Program-made: the position numbers and the translations under genes
The notes under the pieces: model-generated
What the model was told of the DNA's origin: nothing
What the model saw: only the letters and a program-made list of their open reading frames with translations
Databases searched by the model: none
Shown: positions 1 through 8,372 of the stretch, one piece after another
Layout: each line of letters starts with the position of its first letter
Position numbering within the stretch: the first letter of the stretch is position 1
From: Streptomyces uncialis
GTDB taxonomy: Bacteria > Actinomycetota > Actinomycetes > Streptomycetales > Streptomycetaceae
DNA: 64,000 nt
Direction of reading: 5' to 3'
Assembly: GCF_036250755.1 (NCBI RefSeq)
Contig: NZ_CP109583.1
Coordinates: 2,852,001 to 2,916,000 of the forward strand

Positions 1-598
1 GGCGCTGCTGTCCGTTGACCGTGCACTGGAGGGTCAGGTTCGCCGCGGTCGCCAGGTCGATGCCGGTCTCGACCCAGGGGCCGAGCGGGCACGAGGTGTC
101 GAAGCCCTTCGCACGCGACCACTGGTTGTCGCTGCGCTGGATGTCACGCGCGGTGACGTCGTTGGCGCAGGTGAAACCGAGGATCACGTCCTTGACCCGC
201 TCGTGCGGGACATCGCGGCAGAGGCGTCCGATCACCACGGCCAGTTCGGCCTCGTAGTGGACCTCCTGCGAGAAGGACGGGTACGCGATGCCGTCGCCGT
301 CGCCGATCACCGAGGTGCTCGGCTTGAGGAAGGCGACGGGGGTGGCGGGGACCTCGTTGCCCAGTTCCGCGGCGTGCTCGGCGTAGTTGCGGCCGATGCC
401 GATGACCTTGCTGGGGAGGACCGGGGGGAGCAGACGGACCTGGTTCAGGGGGACCCTGGTGCCGGTCGTCTCGAACTCCGCGAACGGGATGCCCTTGATG
501 ATGTTGAGGACCAGACCGTCGGTGGAGCCGGGCGGGCTGTCGCCCTCGACCACGCCGAAGGCCACATTGCCGTCGATGGAGAATCTGGCGATGCGCAC
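1..598 (-). CDS. Fumarylacetoacetate hydrolase family protein, 5' part
   Basis: About 199 codons from a GTG start; the 3' end lies outside the window. The protein begins with MRIARFSIDG and carries the FAH-fold signatures: GIGRNYAEHA, a metal-binding HYEAELAVVIG (the E-x-E ligands), NDVTARD (metal Asp) and a following RAKGFD lysine. FAH-fold enzymes cleave or hydrate diketo and keto acids such as acylpyruvates or 2-hydroxyhepta-dienedioates with Mg2+. The substrate cannot be told from sequence. The GTG at 598 is the first codon giving the conserved N-terminus. An AAGGGG lies rather far upstream, so the start is reasonable but not certain. The gene reads away from the repeat cassette that begins 57 bp upstream. 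Confidence 0.9.
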   Translation of the reverse strand, partial: MRIARFSIDGNVAFGVVEGDSPPGSTDGLVLNIIKGIPFAEFETTGTRVPLNQVRLLPPVLPSKVIGIGRNYAEHAAELGNEVPATPVAFLKPSTSVIGDGDGIAYPSFSQEVHYEAELAVVIGRLCRDVPHERVKDVILGFTCANDVTARDIQRSDNQWSRAKGFDTSCPLGPWVETGIDLATAANLTLQCTVNGQQR

Positions 599-654
599 GG
601 TGGCTGGCGCCCCTTTCTTTCCGCTGGACCGGTGAAGCCCCAGGCTAACGCTCA

Positions 655-1690
655 GGTCGCCTTCGCTCGCGCCCCCCGGGTTTCCTGCGCTGGGCGCACT
701 TGTCCCCGCACAGGTCGTTCGTGGGTGCGCAGTTCCCCGCGCCCCTGGGGTGCTGCCCACTTGCGGTCGCTCTTCGGGTGCGGGGCCGCCCTCGCTTTTG
801 CGCAGTTCCTCGCGCCCCTGGGGTTCCACACCTGGGCGTACCTGTTCCCGTGCGGGTCGGACGGGGGTGCGCAGTTCCCCGCGCCCCTGAGGTGCTGCCC
901 ACTTGCGGTCGCTCTTCGGGTGCGGGGCCGTCCTCGCTTTTGCGCAGTTCCCCGCGCCCCTGGGGTTCCACACCTGGGCGTACCTGTTCCCGTGCGGGTC
1001 GGACGGGGGTGCGCAGTTCCCCGCAGGTCGCCTTCGCTCGCGCCCCCGGGTCTCCTGTGCTGGGCGCACTTGTCCCTGTGCCGTCGCTCGGTGGGTGCGC
1101 AGTTCCCCGCGCCCCTGGGGTTGCACACCTGGGCGTACCTGTTCCCGTGCGGGTCGGACGGGGGTGCGCAGTTCCCCGCGCCCCTGAGGTGCTGCCCACT
1201 TGCGGTCGCTCTTCGGGTGCGGGTCGCCCTCATTTTTGCGCAGTTCCCCGCGCCCCTGAAGGGGCACCCCCTTCCTCCCGCAGTCGCGCTGCTGCCGGAG
1301 GGGGTGGGCGGGAATCTCTGCCCGCAGACTCCGATGCTCTTCAGTAGCTCCGCTGGACGTCGTACCGAGCGCGTTGGAGCGAGGACGGAGAATCCCGACC
1401 GGCACCGACCCGAAGAACAAGCCGGACGCGCCCCAAAGGGGCGCGGGGAACTGCGCAAGAACGAGAACCGCCCCGCACCCGACCGACAACACCAGACAGG
1501 CAGCGCCCCGACAGGGGCGCGGGGAACTGCGCAAACCCACGAACGACGGCACAGGAACAAGTGCGCAAGGCCGGACAGACCTGGGAAGCGCAAGCGAAGG
1601 CGACCCGCGGGGAACCGCGAAACCACCGAGCGACCGCACAGGAACGAAGCACGCCCAGCGGGAGAAACCTCAGAAGCGCAAGCGAAGGCG
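655..1690. repeat. Modular repeat cassette 1 (nested inverted ends)
   Basis: Intergenic block of about 1 kb with no convincing gene. It contains the 20-mer GCGCAGTTCCCCGCGCCCCT (one copy has a mismatch, one is truncated) at 727, 800, 869, 942, 1011, 1097, 1166 and 1238, then the inverse 20-mer at 1437 and 1513. Left ends GGTCGCCTTCGCTCGCGC occur at 655 and again at 1026. Matching inverted right ends (AGCGCAAGCGAAGGCG) finish at about 1605 and 1690, so one cassette seems nested in another. Between the cores two alternating spacer types recur, one with TTCCACACCTGGGCGTACCT and one with GCGGTCGCTCTTCGGGTGCG. The centre holds the 126-bp module described separately. The right end abuts the TAA stop of the next small gene. 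Confidence 0.85.
1297..1422 (+). repeat. Conserved 126-bp module, copy A
   Basis: This segment recurs inverted at 46245-46370. Bases 1297-1345 differ from the other copy at one position and 1359-1422 at three. The 13 bases 1346-1358 between them are nearly all different but equal in length. A local hairpin GCGGG(1308-1312)/CCCGC(1321-1325) keeps pairing in the other copy as a G-U wobble. An alternative stem joins GGGAATCTC (1310-1318) to GAGAATCCC (1388-1396) with one A-A mismatch. It could be a structured RNA or a DNA-level element. No promoter or reading frame with a ribosome binding site is evident. Confidence 0.6.
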
Positions 1691-1885
1691 TTACGCCGGG
1701 GACGGCACGAACGGCGCGGGCGGGGTCATGAGGATGGTGCGGCGGGGGTTGGCCGTCTGGGCCGGCAGATCGAGCGAGTGCACCAGCGCCTCGCCCCCAC
1801 CCCGGAACTCCGCGACATCATCGACATGCGCCAGCGTGGTACGACGCGGATTGGCGGTGTTGCGGAGCAGCATCGTGGTCTTCAT
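1691..1885 (-). CDS. Small protein of unknown function with duplicated TANPRRT motif
   Basis: The 64-aa reading frame begins MKTTMLLRNTANPRRTTL and ends in MTPPAPFVPSPA. The heptamer TANPRRT occurs twice, followed by TL in the first copy and IL in the second, which argues for a real selected peptide rather than a chance frame. I do not recognise a domain. The ATG at 1885 is chosen because a possible promoter (CTGACG, 17 bp, TAATGA on the minus strand, 1954-1982) would start the transcript just downstream of the alternative upstream ATG at 1957. No strong ribosome binding site is visible. The TAA stop sits directly against the end of repeat cassette 1. Confidence 0.5.
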   Translation of the reverse strand: MKTTMLLRNTANPRRTTLAHVDDVAEFRGGGEALVHSLDLPAQTANPRRTILMTPPAPFVPSPA

Positions 1886-1953
1886 CTGAGTGCGGACCCT
1901 GTCCTGATTCGGGACGCCGGGCCCGCCACATGGCGCTCCCGGCGCACGGGTTG

Positions 1954-1982
1954 TCATTACTGCCGACGGTGTAAAGCGTCAG
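1954..1982 (-). promoter_or_regulatory. Possible promoter of the 64-aa small gene
   Basis: On the minus strand CTGACG (1982-1977) and TAATGA (1959-1954) are separated by 17 bp. The -10 match is imperfect, so this is only a candidate. Confidence 0.25.
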
Positions 1983-2486
1983 GCTAAACGCGCAATTCCC
2001 CGACTGCGGCAGGATGACGCAGGAAACAGGGTGTGAGTTTGCTCACGACCCAGGGGATATTTCCGACATTTAACATGAGGGTCGAGTGGGAGTGAAAGGG
2101 GCATTACCCACCCGAAGCCGTCATTCCGCTCCCGATCATCGCGACTGGGACACCCGGACACCTCCTGCACCTCGTAGCAATTTGTCCGTTGTGCACCAGA
2201 TAAGGTTCTACGTCCGGTGACCCGGGCCTCACTGCGCGTCACCGAGGTCACAGCCTGGCCCTCCGCTCTTGTTGGAGATCCGGCACTGTGCTGGAATTCC
2301 CGGGACCGCCGCGGGAACCAACCGGCGCACAGGGGGCGCAGCGAAGCGCCGAGTGAGCGGCGGGTGGGGGCAGCGCCGGTCACTCACGACCACCACAGGA
2401 CACGGCAACACGCGGTGCTCCTGCTTGACGCCGACACCGTCCCACCGCACTGCGGGGGGACGCCTGGTCCAGAGGTTGCGACGCTA
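1983..2486. other. Non-coding region upstream of the first conservon
   Basis: About 500 bp with no supported gene. It is less GC-rich than its surroundings near 2030-2110, which fits a promoter region. A dyad GTGAG-TTTG-CTCAC lies at 2033-2046, and TAAGGT at 2201-2206 is a possible -10 without a clear -35. Open frames here lack ribosome binding sites and conserved content. The upstream extension of the cvnA1 frame to about 2217 is not believed. Confidence 0.4.
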
Positions 2487-5400
2487 GTGCAGGGACGTTT
2501 CAAGAGGGATGGCAGCGGTCCGGCGGAGCCGGAGCCGCGCGGCGGGACCGACCGTGGCTCCTCGCCCCAGCACGCCCAGAACCCAGGACCCGTGTCCATG
2601 ATCGGCAGCGCGGACTCCGCCCGCCAGTCCGCGCCCGGCGGCCCCGGCCCCGGCCCCGGCCCCGCGGGCGGCCCGCCCCCGGCCCCCAAGGCGAAGTCCA
2701 AGGGCAAGGGCCCCCACAACACCGGCTCCCGTGTCGCGCTGCGCAACTGGCGCATCTCCACCCGGCTCGTCTCGCTGCTCGCCCTCCCCGTGGTCGCCGC
2801 GACCTCGCTGGGCGCCCTGCGGATCAACCAGTCGATGGACGACATCCAGCAGCTCGACAACATGAAGCTGCTGACGGACCTGACCAAGCAGGCCACCCAG
2901 CTCGCCGCCGCGCTCCAGGACGAGCGTGACAGCTCCGCCGGTCCCCTCGCGCACGGCGGCAAGGCCTCCGACTTCGACGTCAAGGGCCCCCGGGACAAAA
3001 CCGACCGGGCCCGTCAGGCCTTCCTCGAAGGCACCAAGCCGATCGACGACGTCGGCGGGCGGGAGGGCCTGGAGGGGATCAACTCCTCGGTCCGCCAGAT
3101 CGCCAGCCAGCTCCGCGGCCTCAGCGACGCCCGCGCGGCGGCGTACACGGACCGCAACTCGTCCTCGCAGACCGTCGACGCCTACAGCATGCTCATCGAG
3201 GAGCTGCTGGCCCTCTCGCAGGACATGGCGCAGGCGACCAGCAACCCGGAGATGGTCCAGCGCACCCGCGCCCTGGCGGCGTTCTCGTCCGCCAAGGAGT
3301 ACGCGTCGGTGCAGCGCGCGGTCATCGCCGCGGCCCTCCCCGCGAACAACAAGGACAAGGGCAGTCTCTCCGAGCTGGACCGGCGCTACGCGGCGAACGC
3401 GTTCAGCAAGGAGGACGCGGAGCTCACCGGCTTCAAGACGATCTACGAGGGCGACGCCAAGGAACTCCTCAAGCCGATCGACGACGGCAACTCCAACATC
3501 AAGGAGTCGATGGCCTACGCCGATCGGGTCCTGGAGTCGCCCGGCGCCATGGAGAACAGCAAGAAGCGCTCGTACAAGGACTGGCTCGACGCCAGTACCA
3601 CCAAGATCAACGCGATGACCAACATCGAGCGGACCCTGCTCGGCGAGATGGAGGACAAGGCCCGCGAGCTGCGCGACGAGTCGGAGCAGGGCGCGATCAT
3701 CAGCGGTGCCGTGATCCTGCTCGTGCTCGGTGTCTCGCTGGTCGGCGCGTTCATCGTGGCGCGCTCCATGATCCGCTCGCTGCGGCGGCTCCAGGACACC
3801 GCGACGAAGGTCGCCCAGGACCGGCTGCCCGAGCTGGTCAAGCAGCTGTCCGAGTCGGACCCGCAGGACGTCGACACCTCCGTCGAGTCGGTCGGTGTGC
3901 ACTCCCGGGACGAGATCGGCCAGGTGGCCGCGGCCTTCGACGACGTGCACCGCGAGGCGGTCCGGCTGGCCGCCGAGCAGGCCCTGCTGCGGGGCAACGT
4001 CAACGCGATGTTCACCAACCTGTCGCGCCGTTCCCAGGGCCTCATCCAGCGTCAGCTCTCGCTCATCTCCGAGCTGGAGTCCCGCGAGGCCGACCCCGAC
4101 CAGCTGTCGTCGCTGTTCAAGCTCGACCACCTCGCGACCCGTATGCGCCGTAACGGCGAGAACCTCCTGGTCCTCGCCGGTGAGGAGCCCGGCCGCCGCT
4201 GGACCCGGCCGGTGCCGCTGGTCGACGTGCTGCGTGCCGCCGCGTCCGAGGTGGAGCAGTACGAGCGGATCGAGCTGTCCTCGGTGCCCGGCACCGAGGT
4301 CGCCGGCCGGGTCGTCAACGACCTCGTCCACCTGCTCGCCGAGCTGCTGGAGAACGCCACGTCGTTCTCCTCCCCGCAGACCAAGGTCAAGGTCACCGGG
4401 CACGCGCTGCCCGACGGCCGGGTGCTGATCGAGATCCACGACACCGGTATCGGTCTGTCGCCGGAGGACCTCGCGGCGATCAACGAGCGGCTGGCGTCGC
4501 CGCCCACCGTGGATGTCTCCGTCTCCCGCCGCATGGGTCTGTTCGTGGTCGGCCGGCTGTCCCAGCGGCACGGCATCCGGATCCAGCTGCGGCCCTCGGA
4601 CTCCGGTGGCACCACCGCGCTCGTCATGCTTCCCGTGGACGTCGCCCAGGGCAACAAGAAGCCCCCGGTCGGCAAGCCCGGCACGCCCGGTATCCCCGGT
4701 GGCCCGGCCGCCGCGCAGGCCTCGGCCGGCGCGGCCGCCGCCCGCCGCGGCCCCGGCCCGTCGGTCGGCAACGGCCCCGGCACCCCCGGGTACCTCGGCC
4801 CCGGTCCGCAGGGCGGTCCCCGGGCCGCGCTGCCCGGCCGGGACGGTGCTCCGCAGGTCCCCGGCGGCCGTCCGGCCCCCGCGGGAGCGGGCGCCTTCGG
4901 CCAGGGCCCGGCGGGACCGCAGGGACTCCAGAGCACCGGAAGCGGCCTGCCCGGCCGTCCCGGCGGCCAGGGTGGCCAGCCGGGCCAGCAGGGCCCGGGG
5001 TACGGACCGAACCAGGGCCAGCGCCCCGGCCAGGGCCAGCACCAGGGGCTGCCGTACGCGGACCGCGGTCAGGGTGTTCCGGGGCAGGGCGGACCCGGGG
5101 CCTTCGACGGGGCGCCGGGCTTCGGCAACGGCCCCCGGCAGGACGGTTTCCCGGACGACCCGTCCGGCGGACGCCAGGGCGCTCCCCGGCGCGGCGACGG
5201 CTTCGACGGATTCGGTGCCCGGCCCCCGGGCGCCGAGCGTCAGGACGGCCGTCCCGGCGGTCCGGGCCAGGGCCAGGACCCCTCCCGGCAGCGCGGTCGC
5301 AGGCCGCAGCTCCCCGCGCGCGGCGCGCCGCGCGCCGAGCTGCCCGGCGGCGGCGACGCCCAGCGGGCGCCGAGCTGGAGCGACGGGACCGCGCAGCCGC

Positions 5401-6461
5401 CGGTGCCGCGTGCCCCGCAGGACTCCCCCCGGGGTCATGAGGAGCACGACTCCACCACGCAGTTCCCGCGCTTCGACGAGTACTCCGCCGCGCCGCCCGT
5501 CGACACCTCGGCGTTCCCGCCGGTCGACGACCGGCAGCAGGCGGGCGCGACCTCGGAGTTCACGCGTCCCGACTACGACGCGCCGCCTCCGCAGGACTTC
5601 GGTTCCCCGAGTCCGGACCCGGGTGTCACCCGCTCCGGCGAGGGGGAGGACGGGCCGTACGTCCGCTCGGACGTCTTCGGCGCGCCGGCGGGCCAGGACC
5701 CGTCGGACACCGGGCAGTTCCCGGTGCCCCAGGTGACCGGCTACGACGACCGCGGGCAGGGCGGGCCCGGCGGTTACGGTCAGGACCCGTCGGACACCGG
5801 GCAGTTCGAACGTCCGGCGCCGGAGTACGGCAGGCCGCCGGCGCAGCAGGGCCACGGCCCCGAGGCGCCGCGGCAGAACCGGCCCACCGAGCCGGAGGCG
5901 CTGCCTCCGGCGGGCCCCGGGGACGGCCGTACCCCGCTGTTCGACACGCTGGAGACGGACTGGTTCCGTGGCCAGCGGGCGGAGCGGCCGGAATCGGACG
6001 GTACCCTCGGTGAGCAGGCGGTTCCGCAGGGACAGCCCGAACAGTCCGGACATCCGGGGCAGGGCCCGCGGCCCTCGCTGCCGGCCCGGTCCGCGGACAC
6101 CCCCACCGGCGATCAGAACAGCGCCCGTCCCGGCCCCGGCCAGGGTCCGGGGCAGGGTGGTACGGGTTCCTGGCGGACGTCACCCAATGACGAGCTCGTC
6201 CGGCAGGCCGAACGGGTGCGCCAGCCCACCGCGGGTGGTATCACCACCTCCGGGCTGCCGCGCCGGGTGCCGCGCGCGAACCTCGTGGCGGGCACGGCTC
6301 AGCAACAGCAGCACCAGACCGGTCCGCAGGTGTCGCGTGCGCCTGACGACGTACGCGGACGGCTGACCAATCTCCGTAGGGGCATCCAGCAGGGGCGGCA
6401 GGCCAACACCGGCCAGTCGACCGGCAACCACCCCCGCCCCACTCACCAGCAGGAGCACTAA
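2487..6461 (+). CDS. cvnA1: Conservon sensor histidine kinase-like protein CvnA (first copy)
   Basis: About 1324 aa from the GTG at 2487 (VQGRFKRDG...), with AGAGG 11 nt upstream; earlier in-frame starts add low-complexity sequence only. Order: Gly/Pro-rich N-terminus; TM1 about 92-112; extracytoplasmic nitrate/nitrite-sensing-type helical domain about 115-395; TM2 about 402-425; HAMP-like linker; a dimerisation segment with FKLDHLATRMRRNGEN; and a HATPase_c domain (N-box HLLAELLENATSFS about 615-630, G1 EIHDTGIGLSPEDL about 648-662, G2 MGLFVVGRL). A long disordered Pro/Gly/Gln-rich tail with two DPSDTGQF repeats follows, ending in a conserved region (TSGLPRRVPRANL) also found in the second CvnA. 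CvnA proteins are thought to sense at the membrane and to act with CvnB-D like a eukaryotic GPCR/G-protein system. No response regulator is adjacent. Confidence 0.93.
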   Translation: MQGRFKRDGSGPAEPEPRGGTDRGSSPQHAQNPGPVSMIGSADSARQSAPGGPGPGPGPAGGPPPAPKAKSKGKGPHNTGSRVALRNWRISTRLVSLLALPVVAATSLGALRINQSMDDIQQLDNMKLLTDLTKQATQLAAALQDERDSSAGPLAHGGKASDFDVKGPRDKTDRARQAFLEGTKPIDDVGGREGLEGINSSVRQIASQLRGLSDARAAAYTDRNSSSQTVDAYSMLIEELLALSQDMAQATSNPEMVQRTRALAAFSSAKEYASVQRAVIAAALPANNKDKGSLSELDRRYAANAFSKEDAELTGFKTIYEGDAKELLKPIDDGNSNIKESMAYADRVLESPGAMENSKKRSYKDWLDASTTKINAMTNIERTLLGEMEDKARELRDESEQGAIISGAVILLVLGVSLVGAFIVARSMIRSLRRLQDTATKVAQDRLPELVKQLSESDPQDVDTSVESVGVHSRDEIGQVAAAFDDVHREAVRLAAEQALLRGNVNAMFTNLSRRSQGLIQRQLSLISELESREADPDQLSSLFKLDHLATRMRRNGENLLVLAGEEPGRRWTRPVPLVDVLRAAASEVEQYERIELSSVPGTEVAGRVVNDLVHLLAELLENATSFSSPQTKVKVTGHALPDGRVLIEIHDTGIGLSPEDLAAINERLASPPTVDVSVSRRMGLFVVGRLSQRHGIRIQLRPSDSGGTTALVMLPVDVAQGNKKPPVGKPGTPGIPGGPAAAQASAGAAAARRGPGPSVGNGPGTPGYLGPGPQGGPRAALPGRDGAPQVPGGRPAPAGAGAFGQGPAGPQGLQSTGSGLPGRPGGQGGQPGQQGPGYGPNQGQRPGQGQHQGLPYADRGQGVPGQGGPGAFDGAPGFGNGPRQDGFPDDPSGGRQGAPRRGDGFDGFGARPPGAERQDGRPGGPGQGQDPSRQRGRRPQLPARGAPRAELPGGGDAQRAPSWSDGTAQPPVPRAPQDSPRGHEEHDSTTQFPRFDEYSAAPPVDTSAFPPVDDRQQAGATSEFTRPDYDAPPPQDFGSPSPDPGVTRSGEGEDGPYVRSDVFGAPAGQDPSDTGQFPVPQVTGYDDRGQGGPGGYGQDPSDTGQFERPAPEYGRPPAQQGHGPEAPRQNRPTEPEALPPAGPGDGRTPLFDTLETDWFRGQRAERPESDGTLGEQAVPQGQPEQSGHPGQGPRPSLPARSADTPTGDQNSARPGPGQGPGQGGTGSWRTSPNDELVRQAERVRQPTAGGITTSGLPRRVPRANLVAGTAQQQQHQTGPQVSRAPDDVRGRLTNLRRGIQQGRQANTGQSTGNHPRPTHQQEH

Positions 6462-6462
6462 G

Positions 6463-6885
6463 TTGAGCCCGATGAGCCAGGCGGCACAGAACCTGAACTG
6501 GTTGATCACCAACTTCGTGGACAACACCCCCGGGGTGTCCCACACGGTGGTGGTCTCCGCCGACGGACTCCTTCTGGCGATGTCCGAAGGCTTCCCCCGT
6601 GACCGGGCCGACCAACTCGCCGCGGTCGCCTCCGGTCTGACCTCGCTCACGGCGGGCGCGTCCCGCATCTTCGAGGGCGGCACCGTCACCCAGACGGTGG
6701 TGGAGATGGAGCGCGGCTTCCTCTTCATCATGCAGGTGTCGGACGGCTCCTCGCTGGCCGTCCTCGCGCACCCCGAGTGCGACATCGGTCTCGTCGGATA
6801 CGAGATGGCTCTCCTGGTCGACCGGGCGGGTGCGGTACTCACCCCGGACCTGCGCGCCGAGCTCCAGGGCAGTCTGCTCCACTGA
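6463..6885 (+). CDS. cvnB1: Roadblock/LC7-domain protein CvnB (first copy)
   Basis: 140 aa from the TTG at 6463, one base after the cvnA1 stop. GGAG at 6451-6454 sits 8 nt before this TTG but 17 nt before the next ATG (6472). The second conservon has GTG at the same codon, so the TTG start is supported. The whole protein is one roadblock/LC7 fold (NWLITNFVDNTPGVSHTVVVSADGLLLAMS...), the family of small GTPase regulators related to MglB. It would modulate the CvnD GTPase and bridge it to CvnA. It differs from the second CvnB at only six residues, and the first 127 bases after the start base are identical. Confidence 0.95.
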   Translation: MSPMSQAAQNLNWLITNFVDNTPGVSHTVVVSADGLLLAMSEGFPRDRADQLAAVASGLTSLTAGASRIFEGGTVTQTVVEMERGFLFIMQVSDGSSLAVLAHPECDIGLVGYEMALLVDRAGAVLTPDLRAELQGSLLH

Positions 6886-7046
6886 CCCGCTGACGCGGGT
6901 CGCCCGCCTTCTCGTTTCCTGGTCTCGTCCGTCCTGTCCGTCCGATCGCCGATCGAACGCCCGTCCACCGTCCGGCCGCCACTCGGTCCCCCCACCGGCT
7001 CTGTCAGACGGCACGCAGACTCCCTGCTGTCCCGCCCGGAGGATTC

Positions 7047-7457
7047 ATGACCCCGCCAACCGCCTCTCACGATCCGTACGGAGCCTCACATCACGCGCCG
7101 TACGGGCACGAAGGCGACCAGCCGCTGGTGCGTCCGTACGCGATGACCGGCGGCCGGACCAGGCCGCGGTACCAGCTGGCCATCGAGGCCCTCGTGAGCA
7201 CGACCGCGGATCCCGCCGCGCTGATGGGGCTGCTCCCCGAGCACCAGCGGATCTGCCATCTGTGCCGTGAGGTCAAGTCCGTCGCCGAGGTCTCGGCGCT
7301 GCTGTCGATGCCGCTCGGTGTGGCCCGGATCCTGGTCGCGGACCTGGCGGAGGCGGGCCTGGTCGCCATCCATCAGCCCGGTGGCGACGAGAACGCCGGT
7401 GGCCAGCCTGATGTGACACTGCTCGAAAGGGTGCTCAGTGGACTTCGCAAGCTCTGA
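7047..7457 (+). CDS. cvnC1: DUF742 protein CvnC (first copy)
   Basis: 136 aa from ATG 7047 with GGAGG 7 nt upstream. DUF742 core: RPYAMTGGRTRPRYQLAIEALV, then CREVKSVAEVSALLSMPLGVARILVADLAEAGLV, a winged-helix-like segment, and a conserved end PDVTLLERVLSGLRKL. DUF742 proteins are the third component of conservons; their biochemical role is not established. The last 20 bp overlap the start of cvnD1, which implies translational coupling. A 161-bp gap separates it from cvnB1. It lacks the long Pro/Gln-rich N-terminal extension present in the second CvnC. Confidence 0.94.
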   Translation: MTPPTASHDPYGASHHAPYGHEGDQPLVRPYAMTGGRTRPRYQLAIEALVSTTADPAALMGLLPEHQRICHLCREVKSVAEVSALLSMPLGVARILVADLAEAGLVAIHQPGGDENAGGQPDVTLLERVLSGLRKL

Positions 7458-8016
7458 CTCGGCTACGCGCTCGACCACCTCCGCGAAGATCGTGGTGGCG
7501 GGCGGGTTCGGCGTGGGCAAGACCACGTTCGTCGGCGCGGTCTCGGAGATCAACCCGCTGCGTACCGAGGCCGTCATGACGTCCGCGAGCGCGGGCATCG
7601 ACGACCTGACCCACACCGGGGACAAGACCACCACCACGGTGGCCATGGACTTCGGCCGCATCACGCTCGACCAGGACCTGATCCTGTACCTGTTCGGCAC
7701 CCCCGGACAGGACCGGTTCTGGTTCATGTGGGACGACCTCGTACGCGGCGCGATCGGCGCCGTCGTCCTCGTCGACACCCGCAGGCTCGCCGACTGCTTC
7801 CCCGCGGTCGACTACTTCGAGAACTCCGGACTGCCCTTCGTCATCGCCCTCAACGGCTTCGACGGACACCAGCCCTACACCCCCGACGAGGTCCGTGAGG
7901 CGCTTCAGATCGGGCCCGACACACCGATCATCACCACCGACGCGAGGCACCGCGCCGACGCGAAGAGTGGCCTGATCACACTGGTCGAGCACGCCCTGAT
8001 GGCCCGGCTGCGGTAG
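7438..8016 (+). CDS. cvnD1: Small GTPase CvnD (first copy)
   Basis: 192 aa from the GTG at 7438, overlapping cvnC1 by 20 bp. Ras-like ATP/GTP-binding fold: P-loop GGFGVGKTT (residues 22-30), switch-2 equivalent LFGTPGQDR, and base-recognition NGFD in place of the usual NKxD. Such proteins are the G-protein-like output of conservons, close to MglA and Rab-type GTPases but without a C-terminal lipid motif. It is nearly identical to the second CvnD, with differences concentrated at the extreme N-terminus. A strong terminator follows 158 bp downstream and closes the first conservon. Confidence 0.95.
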   Translation: MDFASSDSATRSTTSAKIVVAGGFGVGKTTFVGAVSEINPLRTEAVMTSASAGIDDLTHTGDKTTTTVAMDFGRITLDQDLILYLFGTPGQDRFWFMWDDLVRGAIGAVVLVDTRRLADCFPAVDYFENSGLPFVIALNGFDGHQPYTPDEVREALQIGPDTPIITTDARHRADAKSGLITLVEHALMARLR

Positions 8017-8173
8017 CAGCCAAGTAGGAAGTTGTATACGGCAGTTGTCGTAGGAGTACGGACGCCCGCTGTGGGGTTTGACACGGCGGGTCACGGTGTT
8101 CATAACATTTCGACAGAGAATTCGAGCACGGCCCGCCACGTGTCGCAGTCGACTGGTGCCGCTGTGCCACAAA

Positions 8174-8197
8174 GAGCCCCGCCTTTTGGCGGGGCTC
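8174..8197 (+). terminator. Rho-independent terminator after the first conservon
   Basis: GAGCCCCGCC (8174-8183), loop TTTT, GGCGGGGCTC (8188-8197): a 10-bp perfect stem followed by GCTCTTTATATCCCTTTTAT. The rest of 8017-8372 contains no gene and must hold the promoter of the second conservon. Confidence 0.9.
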
Positions 8198-8372
8198 GCT
8201 CTTTATATCCCTTTTATCTGTCACCTCACGGAGCCGGAACCGTCGCTTCCGACTGTTTGGAATCGCACAGCCTGACGTGCTGGAATGCGCTGAACTGCCC
8301 AGTAGCCAAGGGCAGCCCGGAGACGACGATGCGGCACAGGATCGGTGCCGGCGCCGAGAGGTTGTTGGTCGA

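Noticed and set aside
655..1690. CRISPR-like array
   Set aside because: Spacing and spacer content are wrong. The spacers themselves recur, copies occur in both orientations and at several loci, and no cas genes are present.
203..1987. Long open frame through repeat cassette 1
   Set aside because: It is a product of high GC content and repeated sequence. All frames stay open, there is no ribosome binding site and the translation is a repeat of the DNA pattern.
2217..2486. N-terminal extension of the first CvnA
   Set aside because: No conserved residues or ribosome binding site; GTG 2487 gives the usual conservon N-terminus.
2484..6053. Long minus-strand frame opposite cvnA1
   Set aside because: Antisense shadow of a GC-rich gene; no start signal and low-complexity content.
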